This document shows positions 37,897-47,921 of a stretch of DNA of 53,164 nt, one piece after another. The notes beneath the pieces are model-generated. The model saw only the letters and a list, made by a program, of their open reading frames with translations, made no database searches and was not told where the DNA came from. This stretch comes from Rhodoferax sp. (lineage in GTDB: Bacteria > Pseudomonadota > Gammaproteobacteria > Burkholderiales > Burkholderiaceae_C): NCBI GenBank assembly GCA_020048895.1, contig JAIFLV010000002.1, positions 1-53,164 on the forward strand. The letters are read 5' to 3'. The stretch's first letter is position 1. Every line of letters begins with the position of its first letter. The position numbers were made by a program, and so were the translations under genes.

Positions 37897-38512
37897 ACGC
37901 GAACTTGCTCACCAGGCGCGGCTGCTGCGCAGCCAATTGCGCTGGGACACGGTGGGCCTGCTGGCGGGTGTGGACGAAGCCGGGCGCGGTCCGCTGGCGG
38001 GTCCGGTGGTGGCGGCGGCGGTCATCCTCGACGAGCGGTGCATCATCCAGGGATTGGCCGACTCCAAGAAACTGACTGCCTTGCGGCGGGAAAAGCTGTT
38101 CGATGAAATCCGGGCAAAAGCACTTTGCTGCTCGATTGCCCAGGCCAGCGTGGAGGAAATTGAAACGCTCAACATCCTGCAGGCGACCCTGCTGGCAATG
38201 CGCCGCGCCGTGGAGGGGCTGCGACTACGGCCGGCCAAGGTGTTGGTCGACGGAAATCGCCTGCCGGTGCTGGACGTGTCGGCCGAAGCGATTGTCAAAG
38301 GTGATGCGTTGGTGCCTGCCATTTCAGCCGCGTCCATTCTGGCCAAGGTCACGCGTGACCGCTGGTGTATTGAGTTGGACGCGCAGTACCCGCAATACGG
38401 GTTCGCCGGTCACAAAGGCTACGGCACGGCCGAGCATCTGGCCGCCCTGAAAGCGCATGGCGCGTGTCCCCAGCATCGCAAGACTTTTGCCCCAGTGGTA
38501 GCCGTTTTATGA
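37868..38512 (+). CDS. rnhB: Ribonuclease HII
   Basis: The product has 214 residues and cleaves RNA in RNA-DNA hybrids, including single ribonucleotides. The N-terminal active-site motif [19 protein letters not shown] contains the first two acidic residues, and VLVDGNRLP and [11 protein letters not shown] follow. The start overlaps lpxB, and the next gene starts in its stop. Confidence 0.97.
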   Translation: MRSKKSSSAERELAHQARLLRSQLRWDTVGLLAGVDEAGRGPLAGPVVAAAVILDERCIIQGLADSKKLTALRREKLFDEIRAKALCCSIAQASVEEIETLNILQATLLAMRRAVEGLRLRPAKVLVDGNRLPVLDVSAEAIVKGDALVPAISAASILAKVTRDRWCIELDAQYPQYGFAGHKGYGTAEHLAALKAHGACPQHRKTFAPVVAVL

Positions 38513-39282
38513 CGAGCTCCTCCGTCATCACCTCCCGCGACAACCCGTTGCTCAAGGAATTGCGCAAACTTACGCACGACAACACCGCTTATCGCAAGTG
38601 GGGACGCTTCTGGGTAGAAGGAGATCACCTGTGCAGTGCGGCACTGGAGAGAGGCTGGAAACCCACACTGGCCGTATTTTCTGAGTCATTCTGGCCTGTA
38701 GCGCCCGCCCAGTATGCGCAAGCAGCTATCAAAAGTGTAGTTGTGAAAGATGCGTTATTGCGGGAAATCAGTGGGCTGGAGTCGCCAGCTCAGATGGGAT
38801 TTGTGCTGGATGTGCCAGCGTCAGCTCCCTTGCTTCCCGGCGCGCCCACTGTGATTCTCGACCGGGTGCAGGATGCCGGCAACGTGGGCTCCATCCTGCG
38901 CAGCGCTGGTGCTTTTGGGTTCAAGCAGGTCTTGGCCCTCACAGGCACCGCTGCCTTGTGGTCACCCAAGGTGTTGCGCGCCGGCATGGGTGCCCATTTC
39001 GGACTGCAACTGCACGAAGGCTTGACGCTGCAAGATCTGGATGCGCTGCAACTGCCCCTGGTGGTGACAAGTTCACACCGGGGCGAATTCATTCAGCGTC
39101 TGCGCATCCCCATGCCCTGCGCCTGGGTGCTGGGGCATGAAGGGCAGGGCGTTAGTGAGGAGTTGATGGGCCGTGCGGCTCATTTTGTCCGCATCGGCCA
39201 GCCTGGCGGCGAAGAGTCCCTGAACGTAGCTGCTGCTGCTGCCATATGCCTGCACGCCAGCAGTCTGTGCAACAAATCTTGA
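38509..39282 (+). CDS. SPOUT-class RNA 2'-O-methyltransferase (TrmH family)
   Basis: The product has 257 residues from ATG 38509 (four-base overlap with rnhB). The C-terminal SPOUT domain has motif 1 [13 protein letters not shown], motif 2 LGHEGQGVS and motif 3 [11 protein letters not shown]. The N-terminal part ([15 protein letters not shown]) is an RNA-binding substrate domain. The target nucleotide is not evident. The region after [12 protein letters not shown] is encoded by an interspersed repeat (38693-38740). Confidence 0.93.
   Translation: MTSSSVITSRDNPLLKELRKLTHDNTAYRKWGRFWVEGDHLCSAALERGWKPTLAVFSESFWPVAPAQYAQAAIKSVVVKDALLREISGLESPAQMGFVLDVPASAPLLPGAPTVILDRVQDAGNVGSILRSAGAFGFKQVLALTGTAALWSPKVLRAGMGAHFGLQLHEGLTLQDLDALQLPLVVTSSHRGEFIQRLRIPMPCAWVLGHEGQGVSEELMGRAAHFVRIGQPGGEESLNVAAAAAICLHASSLCNKS
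38693..38740. repeat. Interspersed ~48-bp repeat, copy 6 (in SPOUT methyltransferase)
   Basis: The plus strand reads GGCCTGTAGCGCCCG, variable bases, ATGCGCAAGCAGCTATC, AAAAGTGTAG; GAGTCATT precedes it. It is the best representative of the family in the window and aligns without gaps over about 48 bases with the reverse complement of copy 8. It is read through in frame. Confidence 0.65.
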
Positions 39283-39294
39283 GGGAGGTACTGG

Positions 39295-39768
39295 ATGGAT
39301 TGGTTGATGTCATTTTTCCCGATGGGCCTGCAGCACTATTTCCTGGGTGGCGTCATCATCGGGTTGGGTACCGCACTGCTGTTCGTCGTGACGGGCCGCG
39401 TGGGGGGTATGAGCACAGTGTTCTCGAGCACCTGGTCATTTCTCGTGCAGCGGCCCTTTTTCCAACAGCCGCGCTTCGTGCACTCACGGCATTGGCGCCT
39501 GGTGTATGCGCTGGGTGTGTTGCTGGGCGCCGTTGTTTGGTGGATCGGTGCCGCGGGCGGGGCTGTGCAGACCACCTCAGTACCCACCTGGCAGCTGCTG
39601 GTGGGCGGATTTTTGGTCGGCTTCGGCGCCCGCCTGGGCAACGGATGCACCTCGGGCCACGGCATTTGCGGGCTGGGCTCCCTGCAGCTTCCATCGCTGC
39701 TGGCGGTGTTGACCTTCATGGCGACGGCATTCGTCACGGCCAATGTGGGCGCACGGTGGTTTGCATGA
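39295..39768 (+). CDS. YeeE/YedE-family membrane protein, N-terminal half
   Basis: The product has 157 residues with four to five membrane segments. The family motif GGFLVGFGARLGNGCTSGHGICG includes the conserved Cys and the G-rich helix break. YeeE/YedE proteins import thiosulfate or other sulfur species through successive cysteines. GGGAGG lies seven bases before the ATG. It is translationally coupled (ATGA) to the second half. Confidence 0.9.
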   Translation: MDWLMSFFPMGLQHYFLGGVIIGLGTALLFVVTGRVGGMSTVFSSTWSFLVQRPFFQQPRFVHSRHWRLVYALGVLLGAVVWWIGAAGGAVQTTSVPTWQLLVGGFLVGFGARLGNGCTSGHGICGLGSLQLPSLLAVLTFMATAFVTANVGARWFA

Positions 39769-40193
39769 CCGCACGCCAGAAGACTCTCGCGCAGAGCATG
39801 GCGACACTCGTGGCGGGCGGCATGTTTGGCTTTGGTCTCTCGGTGTCTACCATGATCCAGCCCGAGGTGGTGCGGAGCTTTCTGCGATTTTCAGATTTCG
39901 GCCTGATGCTGGTGATGGGTGGAGCCGTCTTGGTTGCGCTGGTAGCTTTCAAGTTGGCACCGCGTGTAATGCAGCGTCCCCTGCTGGGCGACCAGTTTCA
40001 AGCGCATCCCAGCGCATGGAACCGCGACACCGCCGTCGGATCTGCGGTGTTCGGCATCGGCTGGGGACTGTCTGGTGTATGCCCCGGCCCGGCCATTGCA
40101 GCCATAGGCGCAGGCAATCTGGACCTGCTGTGGGCATTGGCTGGTATTCTTCTGGGGGCGTTGGTACAGGGATTGCTGGCGGATACCCGTTAA
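39765..40193 (+). CDS. YeeE/YedE-family membrane protein, C-terminal half (DUF6691-like)
   Basis: The product has 142 residues from ATG 39765, inside the stop of the preceding gene. It has four hydrophobic segments and the matching motif FGIGWGLSGVCPGPAIAAIG with a conserved Cys. Together with the preceding gene it makes up the equivalent of one full-length YeeE transporter; this two-gene form is common in proteobacteria. No sulfur-metabolism gene is adjacent, so the substrate is uncertain. Confidence 0.87.
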   Translation: MTARQKTLAQSMATLVAGGMFGFGLSVSTMIQPEVVRSFLRFSDFGLMLVMGGAVLVALVAFKLAPRVMQRPLLGDQFQAHPSAWNRDTAVGSAVFGIGWGLSGVCPGPAIAAIGAGNLDLLWALAGILLGALVQGLLADTR

Positions 40194-40247
40194 GACAGAC
40201 TGCATTGGGGCCAGGGCACGAGCCCTAAGCCAACGGCCCTCTCCCGC

Positions 40248-40253
40248 TATAAT
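40248..40253 (+). promoter_or_regulatory. -10 box for carAB
   Basis: A perfect TATAAT lies 152 bases upstream of carA. The -35 region (CTAAGC at 17 bases) is weak, suggesting that the promoter may rely on an activator or start from a long leader. Confidence 0.6.
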
Positions 40254-40259
40254 AGGAGG

Positions 40260-40404
40260 CTTTCCAGAAAACAGCCGTCCCAAGCGCATTTCAAGCAATA
40301 TCCCCTCAAAAAAAGCACCCGCCAGGAGTCGATCCCAGCGGATACCCGCCAAGAGCCATTCTTGAGCGCGTTTGGGCGTACCCGTAACCCATTCGGAGAA
40401 ACCA
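40260..40404 (+). promoter_or_regulatory. carA 5' leader with long-range pairing
   Basis: CCCAAGCGC (40279-40287) and CAAG (40292-40295) can pair with CTTG (40361-40364) and GCGCGTTTGGG (40366-40376), closing a domain of about 100 bases. A small hairpin ATCC-CAGC-GGAT lies inside. No T-tract terminator is seen. Whether it senses pyrimidines or arginine is not known. Confidence 0.35.
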
Positions 40405-41568
40405 GTGCTTTTGTCTCTCAAGGGAAATAACCCACCCGCCATCCTGGCGCTCGCAGACGGCACGGTCTACATTGGCAATTCCATCGGAGCCTGCGGCTCC
40501 ACGGTCGGTGAGGTGGTGTTCAACACTTCCATGACCGGCTACCAGGAAATTTTGACCGACCCCAGCTACTGCCAGCAGATCGTTACGCTCACCTACCCCC
40601 ACATTGGCAACTACGGGATCAACCCGGAAGATGTGGAGTCTGACAAGGTACAGGCTGCCGGGCTGATCATTCGCGATTTGCCGATGCTGGCCTCCAACTT
40701 CCGCTCCACCCAGACTTTGGGCCAGTATCTGGTCGCGCAGGGAACGGTGGCCATTGCCAACATCGACACCCGCCAGCTCACCCGCCAACTGCGCACGCAG
40801 GGTGCCCAGAACGGTTGCATTCTGGCCCTTGCCGAGGGCGAGGCCGTGACCGACGCGTTGGTTGCCAAGGCGGTGGCCGCTGCCAGGGTGGCGCCGAGTA
40901 TGGCGGGCCAGGATCTGGCCAAAGTAGTGAGTTGTCAAACTGCCTACGAATGGACCCAGGGCGAGTGGGCTTTGGATGGCGGCTATCGTCAGGGCCGGGA
41001 TCCGCGTTTTCACGTGGTGGCCTACGATTTTGGGGTGAAAAAGAACATCCTGCGCATGCTGGTGCAGCGTGGCTGCAAAGTGACGGTGGTGCCGGCGCAG
41101 ACGACCGCAGCCGACGCACTATCGTACAAACCAGACGGCATCTTCTTGAGCAATGGTCCGGGCGACCCGCAGCCGTGCGATTACGCCATCGCGGCAGCGG
41201 CTGCACTGATGGAAGCGGGCATTCCGACCTTTGGCATCTGTTTGGGTCACCAGATCATGGCCTTGGCTTCAGGAGCCAAGACCTTCAAGATGAAGTTCGG
41301 CCACCACGGTGCCAACCATCCGGTCAAGGACCTCGATACCGGTCGCGTGTCCATTACCAGCCAGAACCATGGCTTTGCGGTGGATGAGACCACGCTGCCA
41401 GCCAACCTGCGTGCCACGCATATCAGTCTGTTTGACAACACCTTACAGGGCTTGGAGCGCACCGACAAGCCGGCTTTTTGTTTCCAGGGCCACCCCGAAG
41501 CCAGCCCCGGCCCGCACGACATCGGAACTCTCTTTGACCGTTTCATCGCCCTGATGGAAAAACACTGA
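40405..41568 (+). CDS. carA: Carbamoyl-phosphate synthase small subunit
   Basis: The product has 387 residues from GTG 40405, chosen for GGAG six bases upstream. It supplies ammonia from glutamine for carbamoyl phosphate, used in arginine and pyrimidine synthesis. The class I glutaminase domain has the nucleophile Cys in [13 protein letters not shown] and the His/Glu pair in [10 protein letters not shown]. The N-terminal small-subunit domain has [16 protein letters not shown]. It ends one base before carB. Confidence 0.98.
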   Translation: MLLSLKGNNPPAILALADGTVYIGNSIGACGSTVGEVVFNTSMTGYQEILTDPSYCQQIVTLTYPHIGNYGINPEDVESDKVQAAGLIIRDLPMLASNFRSTQTLGQYLVAQGTVAIANIDTRQLTRQLRTQGAQNGCILALAEGEAVTDALVAKAVAAARVAPSMAGQDLAKVVSCQTAYEWTQGEWALDGGYRQGRDPRFHVVAYDFGVKKNILRMLVQRGCKVTVVPAQTTAADALSYKPDGIFLSNGPGDPQPCDYAIAAAAALMEAGIPTFGICLGHQIMALASGAKTFKMKFGHHGANHPVKDLDTGRVSITSQNHGFAVDETTLPANLRATHISLFDNTLQGLERTDKPAFCFQGHPEASPGPHDIGTLFDRFIALMEKH

Positions 41569-41569
41569 T

Positions 41570-44500
41570 ATGCCAAAACGCACTGACATACAAAGCATTC
41601 TCATCATTGGCGCTGGTCCCATCATCATTGGACAGGCCTGCGAGTTCGACTACTCGGGTGTACAAGCCTGCAAGGCACTGCGCGAAGAGGGTTACAAAGT
41701 CATTCTGATCAACAGCAACCCGGCCACGATCATGACCGACCCGGCGACCGCAGACGTCACCTACATCGAACCCATCACGTGGCAAACGGTAGAGAAAATC
41801 ATCGTCAAGGAACGCCCGGACGCGATTTTGCCGACCATGGGCGGGCAAACCGCGCTCAACTGCGCGCTGGACCTGTGGCACCACGGTGTGCTGGATAAGT
41901 ATCAGGTTGAGCTCATTGGTGCCACGCCCGAGGCCATCGACAAGGCGGAAGACCGTCTGAAGTTCAAAGATGCCATGACCAAGATTGGTCTTGGCTCGGC
42001 GCGCTCGGGCATTGCCCACAACATGGAAGAAGCTTGGGGCGTGCAAAAGCTGGTGGGTTTTCCCACCGTCATCCGTCCCAGCTTCACCCTCGGTGGGACC
42101 GGTGGGGGCATTGCCTACAACTCTGAAGAATTTGAGACGATCTGCAAGCGCGGGCTGGAAGCTTCGCCCACCAACGAACTGCTGATTGAAGAATCGCTCC
42201 TGGGCTGGAAAGAGTACGAGATGGAAGTGGTGCGCGACAAGGCGGACAACTGCATCATCGTTTGCTCCATCGAAAACCTTGACCCCATGGGCGTGCACAC
42301 GGGGGACTCGATCACCGTGGCACCTGCCCAGACCCTGACCGACAAGGAATACCAGATTTTGCGCAATGCCTCGCTGGCGGTGCTGCGTGAAATCGGCGTC
42401 GACACCGGTGGATCGAATGTGCAGTTTGCGATCAACCCGAAAGACGGCCGCATGATCGTGATCGAGATGAATCCCCGCGTATCGCGTTCTTCCGCTTTGG
42501 CATCAAAGGCAACCGGTTTCCCGATTGCCAAGGTGGCGGCCAAGCTCGCCGTGGGCTTTACGCTCGATGAGTTGCGCAACGACATTACCGGTGGCGCAAC
42601 GCCGGCTTCATTCGAGCCCAGCATCGATTACGTGGTTACCAAGATTCCGCGTTTTGCCTTTGAGAAGTTCCCTGCAGCTGACAGCCGTTTGACTACCCAG
42701 ATGAAAAGCGTGGGCGAGGTGATGGCGATGGGGCGCACCTTCCAGGAGTCTTTCCAGAAAGCATTGCGAGGTCTGGAGGTGGGTGTCGATGGCATGAACG
42801 AGAAGACCCAGGACCGCGAATTGCTCGAGCGCGAGCTGGGAGAGCCCGGCCCGGAGCGCATCTGGTACGTGGGAGACGCCTTTGCAGCCGGGTGGAGCGT
42901 CGAGGAAGTATTCGAGCTGACCAAGATCGACCGCTGGTTCCTGGTGCAGATCGAGCAGATCGTGCAGATTGAGCTGGAGATCGAGCGCCTGCCGTTTGCA
43001 CACGGCGCGTCGGCGCTGGAGCAGATCGACGCGGGCACACTGCGCAATTTGAAACAAAAGGGATTCTCGGACCGTCGCCTGGCCAAGCAGTTCAAAACCA
43101 CCGATACCGCCGTGCGCAACAAGCGCCGCGAACTCGGAGTGCGGCCCGTCTACAAGCGTGTGGACACCTGCGCCGCCGAGTTTGGCACCAACACTGCGTA
43201 CATGTATTCGACCTATGAATCGGAAGGGGCGGAGTGCGAAGCAGCACCCACTTCGAACCGGAAGATCATGGTGCTGGGTGGTGGACCCAACCGCATCGGC
43301 CAGGGCATCGAGTTTGACTACTGCTGCGTGCATGCCGCATTGGCGATGCGCGAAGATGGGTACGAGACCATCATGGTCAACTGCAATCCCGAGACTGTGT
43401 CCACGGATTACGATACCTCAGACCGTCTCTACTTTGAGCCGCTGACGCTCGAAGACGTGCTGGAAATCGTCGACAAGGAAAAGCCACTTGGCGTGATCGT
43501 GCAGTACGGGGGGCAGACACCACTCAAGCTGGCGCTGGATCTGGAGGCCAATGGTGTGCCCATCATCGGCACCAGCCCCGACATGATCGACGCCGCGGAA
43601 GATCGCGAGCGGTTCCAGAAGTTGCTGCATGAGTTGGGCTTGCGACAACCGCCCAACGCCACGGCGCGCACGGAACCGGAGGCGCTCGATAAGGCAGCCG
43701 CGCTGGGCTACCCGCTGGTTGTGCGCCCTAGCTACGTGCTGGGTGGGCGCGCCATGGAAATCGTGCACGAGCAGCGGGACCTGGAGCGCTATATGCGCGA
43801 AGCCGTGAAGGTGAGCCACGACTCACCGGTGCTGCTGGACCGCTTTCTGAATGACGCGATTGAGTGCGATGTGGATTGTGTGCGCGACGACACGGGCGCC
43901 ACCTACATCGGCGGCGTGATGGAGCATATCGAACAAGCCGGTGTGCACAGTGGCGACTCGGCTTGTTCCATCCCACCGTACAGCCTGTCGGCTGACACCG
44001 TGACGGAGATCAAGCGCCAGACCGCTGCCATGGCAAAAGCGCTCAATGTGGTCGGCTTGATGAACGTGCAGTTTGCGATTCAGAACATTGACGACACGGA
44101 TGTGATCTACGTGCTGGAAGTCAATCCCCGCGCTTCACGCACCGTGCCGTTTGTCAGCAAGGCAACCGGCGTTCAGCTGGCCAAGGTGGCGGCGCGCTGC
44201 ATGGTCGGGCAATCGCTCGCCTCGCAAGGCATCCAGCGCGAGGTGACACCGCCGTATTTCAGCGTCAAGGAAGCCGTGTTTCCGTTCGTCAAGTTCCCGG
44301 GCGTGGACACCATCTTAGGCCCTGAGATGAAGTCGACCGGTGAAGTGATGGGTGTGGGCAAGACGTTTGGCGAGGCATTTGTCAAGTCGCAGCTCGGTGC
44401 CGGTGCCAAGATTGCACGCTCTGGCAAGGTGTTTATCTCGGTCAAGCAAAGTGACAAGCCCCGCGCTGTGGAGATTGCACGCAAACTGCATGACCTTGGG

Positions 44501-44836
44501 TTTACGCTGGTGGCCACCAAAGGAACGGCGGCCTCCATCAACGCCACCGGTGTGCCGTGTGCAGTGGTCTACAAGGTGACCGAAGGGCGCCCGCACATTG
44601 TGGACATGATCAAGAACGAGACTCTGGCCATGGTCATCAACACGGTGGAGGAGCGTCGCAATGCGATTGCCGATTCTCGCCAGATTCGCACGTCGGCCTT
44701 GCTGGCGCGGGTTACGACCTACACCACGATTGCGGGTGCTGAAGCAGCCGTGGAAGGCATGAAGTATCTGGACCATCTCGAGGTAATTTCGGTGCAGGAC
44801 ATGCACGACCAATTGCACGACCAAGTATTGGCATAA
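41570..44836 (+). CDS. carB: Carbamoyl-phosphate synthase large subunit
   Basis: The product has 1088 residues. Two homologous ATP-grasp halves are visible: [19 protein letters not shown] at the start and [19 protein letters not shown] near residue 565. The oligomerisation region lies between, and an MGS-like allosteric domain (about 945-1088, from [11 protein letters not shown]) binds effectors such as UMP and ornithine. It makes carbamoyl phosphate with CarA. Confidence 0.99.
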   Translation: MPKRTDIQSILIIGAGPIIIGQACEFDYSGVQACKALREEGYKVILINSNPATIMTDPATADVTYIEPITWQTVEKIIVKERPDAILPTMGGQTALNCALDLWHHGVLDKYQVELIGATPEAIDKAEDRLKFKDAMTKIGLGSARSGIAHNMEEAWGVQKLVGFPTVIRPSFTLGGTGGGIAYNSEEFETICKRGLEASPTNELLIEESLLGWKEYEMEVVRDKADNCIIVCSIENLDPMGVHTGDSITVAPAQTLTDKEYQILRNASLAVLREIGVDTGGSNVQFAINPKDGRMIVIEMNPRVSRSSALASKATGFPIAKVAAKLAVGFTLDELRNDITGGATPASFEPSIDYVVTKIPRFAFEKFPAADSRLTTQMKSVGEVMAMGRTFQESFQKALRGLEVGVDGMNEKTQDRELLERELGEPGPERIWYVGDAFAAGWSVEEVFELTKIDRWFLVQIEQIVQIELEIERLPFAHGASALEQIDAGTLRNLKQKGFSDRRLAKQFKTTDTAVRNKRRELGVRPVYKRVDTCAAEFGTNTAYMYSTYESEGAECEAAPTSNRKIMVLGGGPNRIGQGIEFDYCCVHAALAMREDGYETIMVNCNPETVSTDYDTSDRLYFEPLTLEDVLEIVDKEKPLGVIVQYGGQTPLKLALDLEANGVPIIGTSPDMIDAAEDRERFQKLLHELGLRQPPNATARTEPEALDKAAALGYPLVVRPSYVLGGRAMEIVHEQRDLERYMREAVKVSHDSPVLLDRFLNDAIECDVDCVRDDTGATYIGGVMEHIEQAGVHSGDSACSIPPYSLSADTVTEIKRQTAAMAKALNVVGLMNVQFAIQNIDDTDVIYVLEVNPRASRTVPFVSKATGVQLAKVAARCMVGQSLASQGIQREVTPPYFSVKEAVFPFVKFPGVDTILGPEMKSTGEVMGVGKTFGEAFVKSQLGAGAKIARSGKVFISVKQSDKPRAVEIARKLHDLGFTLVATKGTAASINATGVPCAVVYKVTEGRPHIVDMIKNETLAMVINTVEERRNAIADSRQIRTSALLARVTTYTTIAGAEAAVEGMKYLDHLEVISVQDMHDQLHDQVLA

Positions 44837-44858
44837 TCCGACTTCCCGTTTCGTCTCC

Positions 44859-44902
44859 AGGACAGTGCGACCCATTGGCGTTGTACTGTCCTTGTTATTT
44901 TT
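44859..44902 (+). terminator. Possible terminator after carB
   Basis: AGGACAGT (44859-44866) pairs perfectly with ACTGTCCT (44885-44892), with an 18-base loop, followed by TGTTATTTTTG. The loop is long, so termination may be partial. It separates carB from greA. Confidence 0.5.
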
Positions 44903-44921
44903 GACCCCCTGATTGACTGAT

Positions 44922-45398
44922 ATGGCAACCATTCCCATTACCAAGCGCGGCGCTGAAATGCTCAAGGCCGAGTTGCACAAACTCAAGACCGTGGATCGCC
45001 CTTGGGTCATCAACGCTATTTCCGAGGCGCGTGCACAGGGCGACCTGAGTGAGAACGCCGAATACGAAGTGGCCAAGGATCGCCAGGGTTTTATTGAAGG
45101 CCGCATTCAGGAAGTGGAAGGCAAACTGTCGGCTGCGCAGATCATTGACACTTCGGAACTCGATGCCGGGGGGCGTGTTGTGTTTGGTTCGACCGTGGAA
45201 CTCGAGGAAGAGTCTACGGGCGCACGGGTAACTTATCAGATCGTCGGTGAAGATGAGGCCGACATCAAGTTTGGCCGTGTCAACATCAGTTCCCCCATTG
45301 CCCGTGCGCTGATCGGCAAGGAGGAGGGGGATTCGGTCGACGTGCAGGCACCGGGTGGCGTCAAGACCTATGAAATTATGGCGGTGCAATACGTCTGA
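44922..45398 (+). CDS. greA: Transcription elongation factor GreA
   Basis: The product has 158 residues from ATG 44922, the standard GreA length. The N-terminal coiled coil carries the acidic tip region SEARAQGDLSENAEYEVAK, which reaches into the RNA polymerase channel to stimulate transcript cleavage. The C-terminal FKBP-like domain includes SPIARALIGKEEGD. The next gene overlaps its stop (TGATG). Confidence 0.98.
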   Translation: MATIPITKRGAEMLKAELHKLKTVDRPWVINAISEARAQGDLSENAEYEVAKDRQGFIEGRIQEVEGKLSAAQIIDTSELDAGGRVVFGSTVELEEESTGARVTYQIVGEDEADIKFGRVNISSPIARALIGKEEGDSVDVQAPGGVKTYEIMAVQYV

Positions 45399-45838
45399 TG
45401 CCGTCCACCTGGTTACGCAATCTGCCGCCATGGATAGCTGCCGCGTGGTGGGGTAGCCTGAGTACCGTGGGATTTTTTGTAGTCCCCATGTTGTTTGTGC
45501 ATTTGCCCAGCCCCGCGATGGCAGGCACCATGGCCGGCCACCTTTTCTCGGCGCAAACCGTGGTGTCTACCGTATGTGGCATGGTGTTGCTGTTGATTTT
45601 CAGGTCCAATAGGGTGCCAGGGCTTGCGCAGCATGCGCAGAGCGCTACGCTTTTTGTAGTGTCCGGGGTTTTGTTGGCGTTGCTGGTGGAGTTTGGTGTG
45701 TCGCCTCAAATCGTGGCGCGTGACAACCTGGCGCTATGGCACCGCGTCGGCTCGGCGATGTATTTTGCCCAGTGGGTCTGTGCCAGTGTGGTGTTTGCCA
45801 AACTTGTGCAGGGCCGCGCTGTAGCCGCAACCGATTGA
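45398..45838 (+). CDS. DUF4149 membrane protein
   Basis: The product has 146 residues with four hydrophobic segments (about 12-35, 50-67, 82-100, 118-138). The start W-x-G-S-L-S-T-V-G-F-F-V-V-P-M-L-F is typical of the DUF4149 family, whose function is unknown. It is translationally coupled to greA. An interspersed repeat (45616-45661) encodes the middle of the protein around AQHAQSATLFVV. Confidence 0.85.
   Translation: MPSTWLRNLPPWIAAAWWGSLSTVGFFVVPMLFVHLPSPAMAGTMAGHLFSAQTVVSTVCGMVLLLIFRSNRVPGLAQHAQSATLFVVSGVLLALLVEFGVSPQIVARDNLALWHRVGSAMYFAQWVCASVVFAKLVQGRAVAATD
45616..45661. repeat. Interspersed ~48-bp repeat, copy 7 (in DUF4149 gene)
   Basis: The plus strand reads CCAGGGCTTGCGCAGC, ATGCGCAGAGCGCTAC, GCTTTTTGTAGTG. 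The 3' half (ATGCGC..AG..GCTAC..TTTTTGTAG) matches copies 2 and 3; the 5' half has diverged. It is read through in frame. Confidence 0.45.
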
Positions 45839-45863
45839 TGCGCAGCGGCGGCTGCTGAAACTG

Positions 45864-46481
45864 TCAGCGTTTGCGCAGCCCGTCGAAGCAGGTGGATAGC
45901 ACCATGTCGATGATCTGGTCGTCGCTGTACAGGTCTCCCATCTTCAGGAATTCCAGCACCGGGTCACACGCCCGGGCAAACAGGGTGTAGAGCACCGCAA
46001 TGGCTGGCAAGCCAGTATTGAGCAAGCCTTGTTCCTGCGCCAATTCGATCCAGGCGCCCAACCGGTCACTCACGTCCATCAGACCATCCATGTAATCCCT
46101 GTTGCCCATCAAGGTGGTGCGCAGGCTCGAGTTCTGGCTCGGCAAAGAAGGCATTTCGCCTGCCAGTTTCAAGCCCATGGTCCAGCGTACAACCTGGCGC
46201 AGTTTCTCCAGCGCCGTCAGATCGTCTGCCAGGGAATCGAGGAAGGACTGCGCTCGGCGCATCACCGACACCATGGCGGCAGCCGCCAGGTCTTCTTTGC
46301 TGGGAAAGTGCTTGTACAGACTGGCTTTGGCAATGCCGACATCGGCTGCGACCTCGTCCACGGTCATGGCCTCAAAGCCTTTTTCAGCCAGCAGGCGATT
46401 GACGGTCTGAATGATCGCGTCTTCACGCGCCTGCAACATTTGCTCCTTGAAGGAGACTTTTACAACATTGGAAGTAGCCAT
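45864..46481 (-). CDS. TetR-family transcriptional regulator
   Basis: The product has 205 residues from ATG 46481 (MATSNVVKV). The N-terminal helix-turn-helix is AMTVDEVAADVGIAKASLYKHFPSKEDL (about residues 38-65, given here as landmarks MTVDEVAADVG and ASLYKHFPSK). The C-terminal ligand domain is of unknown specificity. It is divergent from the flavoprotein operon, 120 bases away, and a near-palindrome suited to a TetR dimer lies between, so it probably controls that operon and itself (inference). TetR regulators of lipid genes often sense acyl-CoA or fatty acids. Confidence 0.92.
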   Translation of the reverse strand: MATSNVVKVSFKEQMLQAREDAIIQTVNRLLAEKGFEAMTVDEVAADVGIAKASLYKHFPSKEDLAAAAMVSVMRRAQSFLDSLADDLTALEKLRQVVRWTMGLKLAGEMPSLPSQNSSLRTTLMGNRDYMDGLMDVSDRLGAWIELAQEQGLLNTGLPAIAVLYTLFARACDPVLEFLKMGDLYSDDQIIDMVLSTCFDGLRKR

Positions 46482-46550
46482 GGTCAAATTTTAACCTGCA
46501 AAGTCTGACGATAAAACACATTGGATAAAATAATACTGTATAGTCTAGTA

Positions 46551-46567
46551 AATACTGATCGGTAATT
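46551..46567. promoter_or_regulatory. Candidate TetR operator
   Basis: AATACTGATCGGTAATT is a near-perfect palindrome centred on GATC (TAC-TGATCG-GTA core). An additional inverted pair ATCGGT (46558-46563) and ACCGAT (46579-46584) extends over the start region. Upstream, TTGGAT (46521) and TCTAGT (46544) spaced by 17 bases could be the promoter, which this site would block. Confidence 0.5.
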
Positions 46568-46601
46568 TTTCGATCAACACCGATGAAAGTTCTGCGCACA
46601 G

Positions 46602-47921
46602 ATGAAAGTTGCTATCGTTGGATCGGGAATCGCGGGACTGGCTGCCGCCCATGCGCTCAAGGGCAAAGCAGAGGTCACACTGCTGGAGGCCGGCACGTAT
46701 TTTGGCGGTCATACCCACACCGTGGACGTGTCGTTGCCCACATCGCACGGCGTGGTTAGCCACGGCGTGGATACTGGTTTCCTGGTGCTAAACGAGCGTA
46801 CCTATCCTCAACTGATCCGACTTCTGGCCGAACTTGGGGTGGCTACAGCGCCATCGGATATGTCGTTTTCCGTCCAGGCGCGCGATTTTGCATCGGGTGA
46901 CGCACTGGAGTGGAGCGGCTCCAGCCTCAACACGGTCTTTGCACAGCGCGCCAACCTGCTCAACCCGCGCTTCTGGGGCATGCTCAAGGACTTGTTGCGT
47001 TTCAACGCCTTGACAACGGGCCTGGCCCAGTCAGGTGCTGCCGTTCAGATGGCGCAGCCTTTGGGTGATTTTTTGCAGGAGCACCGCTTCGGCAAGGCTT
47101 TTTGCGATTGGTACTTTCTCCCCATGATGGCCTGCATCTGGAGCTGCCCGACAGCCCAGATGCTGCAGTTTCCTGTCTCCACCATGGTGCGTTTTTGCTA
47201 CAACCATGGCCTGTTGCAAGTCACCAACCGGCCTCAGTGGTGGACGGTGCAGGGCGGTGCCAGGAACTACGTGGACAGAATCGCCGCGCACATTGCAGAC
47301 AAGCGCCTGAATGCTCCGGTGCGACGCATTTCATCCGACAGCACAGACACCCAGCAGCAGGGTTCGGTATTGATTGCCACAGACTCCGGGGTGGAGTGCT
47401 TTCACAAAGTCATCATTGCCACCCACTCCGACCAGGCACTGGCCCTGCTGGCCGCTCCTTCGAGCAAGGAGCAAAGCACGCTCAGTGCCATCGGCTATCA
47501 GGCGAATGTGGCAGTTCTGCACACCGATACCACCGTGCTGCCCGTACGCCAGCGTGCCTGGGCCGCCTGGAACTATGAGCGCTCGTCGGTGCCGGGGCAG
47601 GAAGGTGCGCAGGTGTGCCTGCATTACCTGCTCAATCGCCTGCAACCGCTGCCCTGGGAGCAACCGGTGGTGGTGTCTCTCAACCCGGTGCGACCGATTG
47701 CCGCCGACAAAGTGCTCGGACGGTACGAGTATGCCCACCCAGTGTTTGATCTCGCTGCGGTGGCGGCACAGCGCCACATGGATGCCTTGCAGGGTGAAAA
47801 CGGTCGCTACTATTGCGGTGCCTGGATGGGCTACGGTTTTCACGAAGACGGCCTCAAGGCCGGGCTGGCTGCGGCACAGCGCCTATTGGCCGATATCGGC
47901 CACCAGGGAGCTTTAGCGTGA
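46602..47921 (+). CDS. FAD-dependent amine-oxidase-like oxidoreductase
   Basis: The product has 439 residues. It has an N-terminal Rossmann motif VGSGIAGLAAAHAL (about 6-19), then LEAGTYFGGHTHTV, and a C-terminal FAD motif YYCGAWMGYGFHEDGL typical of flavin amine oxidases and phytoene-desaturase-like enzymes. Relatives are routinely found next to DUF1365 and Cfa-like genes and are thought to act on membrane fatty acyl chains. The bases GATGAAAGTT occur twice (46582 and 46601); the first ATG (46583) is out of frame. The next gene overlaps its stop (GTGA). Confidence 0.88.
   Translation: MKVAIVGSGIAGLAAAHALKGKAEVTLLEAGTYFGGHTHTVDVSLPTSHGVVSHGVDTGFLVLNERTYPQLIRLLAELGVATAPSDMSFSVQARDFASGDALEWSGSSLNTVFAQRANLLNPRFWGMLKDLLRFNALTTGLAQSGAAVQMAQPLGDFLQEHRFGKAFCDWYFLPMMACIWSCPTAQMLQFPVSTMVRFCYNHGLLQVTNRPQWWTVQGGARNYVDRIAAHIADKRLNAPVRRISSDSTDTQQQGSVLIATDSGVECFHKVIIATHSDQALALLAAPSSKEQSTLSAIGYQANVAVLHTDTTVLPVRQRAWAAWNYERSSVPGQEGAQVCLHYLLNRLQPLPWEQPVVVSLNPVRPIAADKVLGRYEYAHPVFDLAAVAAQRHMDALQGENGRYYCGAWMGYGFHEDGLKAGLAAAQRLLADIGHQGALA

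Noticed and set aside
39246-40193. A single 315-residue frame spanning both YeeE halves
   Set aside because: Its first half is out of frame with the recognisable YeeE sequence; two overlapping genes (39295-39768 and 39765-40193) explain the conserved motifs.
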